From Rickettsiales bacterium (GTDB lineage: Bacteria; Pseudomonadota; Alphaproteobacteria; Rickettsiales; UBA1997), in assembly GCA_947455845.1 (NCBI GenBank), contig CANGQE010000075.1, positions 1 to 6,832 on the forward strand: DNA of 6,832 nt. Reading direction: 5' to 3'. Shown piece by piece: positions 5,914 through 6,832 of this stretch; the first letter of the stretch is position 1, and the number at the start of each line of letters is the position of its first letter. The notes below the pieces were generated by a model. That model did not search any database and was not told the DNA's origin. It was given only the letters and a program-made list of their open reading frames with translations. The position numbers and the translations under genes are program-made.

Positions 5914-6745
5914 TTGCCTAATTACTAAATTTTTAAAAAAGATTTTTCGTTGCAAGAGCGAACCAATTGTAGCTTGCATTACTTTACAAGGCGTTATTGG
6001 CAAAGATTCTAAACTAGCTTCAGGACTAAATTTCGACAATATTTCCCCTCTTTTAAAACGCGCCTTTGAAACTAAAAAAACTCAAGCGGTAGCACTTACA
6101 ATTAACTCACCGGGAGGCTCACCAGTTCAGTCCGAACTAATTTACAATTACATTCGTGAATTAAGTCTTGAGAAAAAAATCCCCGTTTACACCTTCGCTC
6201 AAGATGTTGCCGCTTCCGGTGGATATTGGTTGCTTCTCGCCGGTGACGAAATCTACGCCCACAATTCTTCAATTGTTGGCAGCATCGGCGTAATTTTTTC
6301 CGGCTTTGGCTTCGTTGACCTCATCAAAAAAATCGGCATTGACCGCCGCGTTTACGCCGAAGGTAAAAACAAAGCCATCCTCGATCCGTTTTTACCGGAA
6401 GAAGGTGAAAATATCGAAATTCTAAAAGACGCGCAACGCGATATTTTTGAAGGATTCAAAGCTTTAGTAACATCAAGACGTGGTGACAAACTAAAAGAAT
6501 CGGAAGAAAAACTTTTCACCGGCGCTTTTTGGTCAGGCAAAAAATCAGTCGAACTCGGATTGATTGACGAAATTTCCGACCTTCGTAGCAAGATGAAAGA
6601 GAAGTTTGGCGCAAAAGTTGAACTGGTTCAAATCAACGCTAAAAAAGGATTGCTAAAAAGTTTCTTTTCGGAAAAGTCACCAACTATTGAAAGCTTGTTC
6701 ACCAAACTTGAAGAAAGAATCAGCTTCAATAAATTTGGGCTTTAA
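5891..6745 (+). CDS. sppA: S49 family peptidase (SppA-like signal peptide peptidase)
   Basis: A 284-residue short-form S49 serine peptidase; the family degrades signal peptides and membrane-associated peptides with a Ser-Lys dyad. Seen: VACITLQGVIG (27-37), LTINSPGGSP (69-78, oxyanion region), DVAASGGYWLLLAGDEIYA (105-123) with nucleophile Ser109, SIVGSIGVIFSGFGF (127-141) and EGKNKAILDPF (157-167) with Lys161 as the likely general base. The Ser-Lys distance of 52 equals that of Bacillus subtilis SppA (Ser147/Lys199). The C-terminal LFTGAFWSGKKSVELGLIDEI (about 208-228) is also typical. There is no transmembrane helix; the N-terminus has a short basic amphipathic stretch (ITKFLKKIFRCK, 11-22) that could lie on the membrane, as in other short alphaproteobacterial members. 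ATG 5891 lies inside the transporter gene, 23 nt overlap, so coupling is likely; no Shine-Dalgarno sequence is seen. Confidence 0.94.
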   Translation: MNNCQKANCLITKFLKKIFRCKSEPIVACITLQGVIGKDSKLASGLNFDNISPLLKRAFETKKTQAVALTINSPGGSPVQSELIYNYIRELSLEKKIPVYTFAQDVAASGGYWLLLAGDEIYAHNSSIVGSIGVIFSGFGFVDLIKKIGIDRRVYAEGKNKAILDPFLPEEGENIEILKDAQRDIFEGFKALVTSRRGDKLKESEEKLFTGAFWSGKKSVELGLIDEISDLRSKMKEKFGAKVELVQINAKKGLLKSFFSEKSPTIESLFTKLEERISFNKFGL

Positions 6746-6771
6746 TACTTACTAACCAAAACTTCAAACAT

Positions 6772-6832
6772 ATGTCTATCAACCCAGAATCAATTGATTC
6801 AAAAAACGCTACATCAGAAAGACCCAGCTCTA
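6772..6832 (+). CDS. 5' end of an unidentified protein (cut by window edge)
   Basis: An ATG 26 nt after the sppA stop opens a frame that runs to the window end without a stop, giving MSINPESIDSKNATSERPSS. It is polar and Ser-rich, probably a disordered N-terminus. Twenty residues are too few to identify it. No Shine-Dalgarno sequence precedes it, in keeping with its neighbours. The call rests on same-strand spacing after sppA and an uninterrupted frame. Confidence 0.45.
   Translation, partial: MSINPESIDSKNATSERPSS

Overview
The window looks like a piece of an alphaproteobacterial chromosome of moderately low GC (roughly 40% by eye). This rests on protein features: a YebC beginning GHSQFANIKHRKGAQD, a YmdB-type phosphoesterase whose C-terminal third (MCGDYDS..GMDK and LAKKITP) is of the alphaproteobacterial kind, a short S49 peptidase without a transmembrane anchor, and the adjacent ymdB and yebC. 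The order within Alphaproteobacteria cannot be fixed from this sequence. A leucine biosynthesis gene argues against a strongly reduced obligate intracellular parasite.

Layout: four genes on the minus strand occupy 7-2872, and three complete genes plus the start of a fourth occupy 3076-6832 on the plus strand. They diverge from an intergenic region at 2873-3075. In the direction of transcription the minus-strand block reads: a 158-residue extremely acidic K/E-rich protein, a 205-residue acidic and probably disordered protein, ymdB, then yebC. The second acidic gene is joined to ymdB by a TGATG stop/start overlap with a good ribosome binding site, so those two are probably co-translated. The plus-strand block reads: leuC, a 12-helix MFS transporter, an S49 (SppA-like) peptidase overlapping the transporter by 23 nt, and the first 20 codons of an unknown protein.

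The most unusual structure is a family of intergenic elements built from tandem 7-nt units (CARTTAR on one arm, its complement TTAAYTG on the other), arranged as large inverted repeats around a short core containing CGA. Two well-preserved copies fill the ymdB-yebC and leuC-MFS gaps almost exactly. Each begins inside the 3' end of the upstream gene, supplying its last codon(s) and stop, and ends next to the start of the downstream gene. A decayed third copy lies in the divergent region. A separate 19-nt sequence with an A/T stem-loop occurs identically at 2314-2332 and 2986-3004, upstream of the two acidic-protein genes.

The housekeeping genes (yebC, ymdB, leuC, sppA) are confidently identified. 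The MFS substrate and the functions of both acidic proteins are unknown. No phage, IS element, CRISPR array, tRNA or rRNA was seen.
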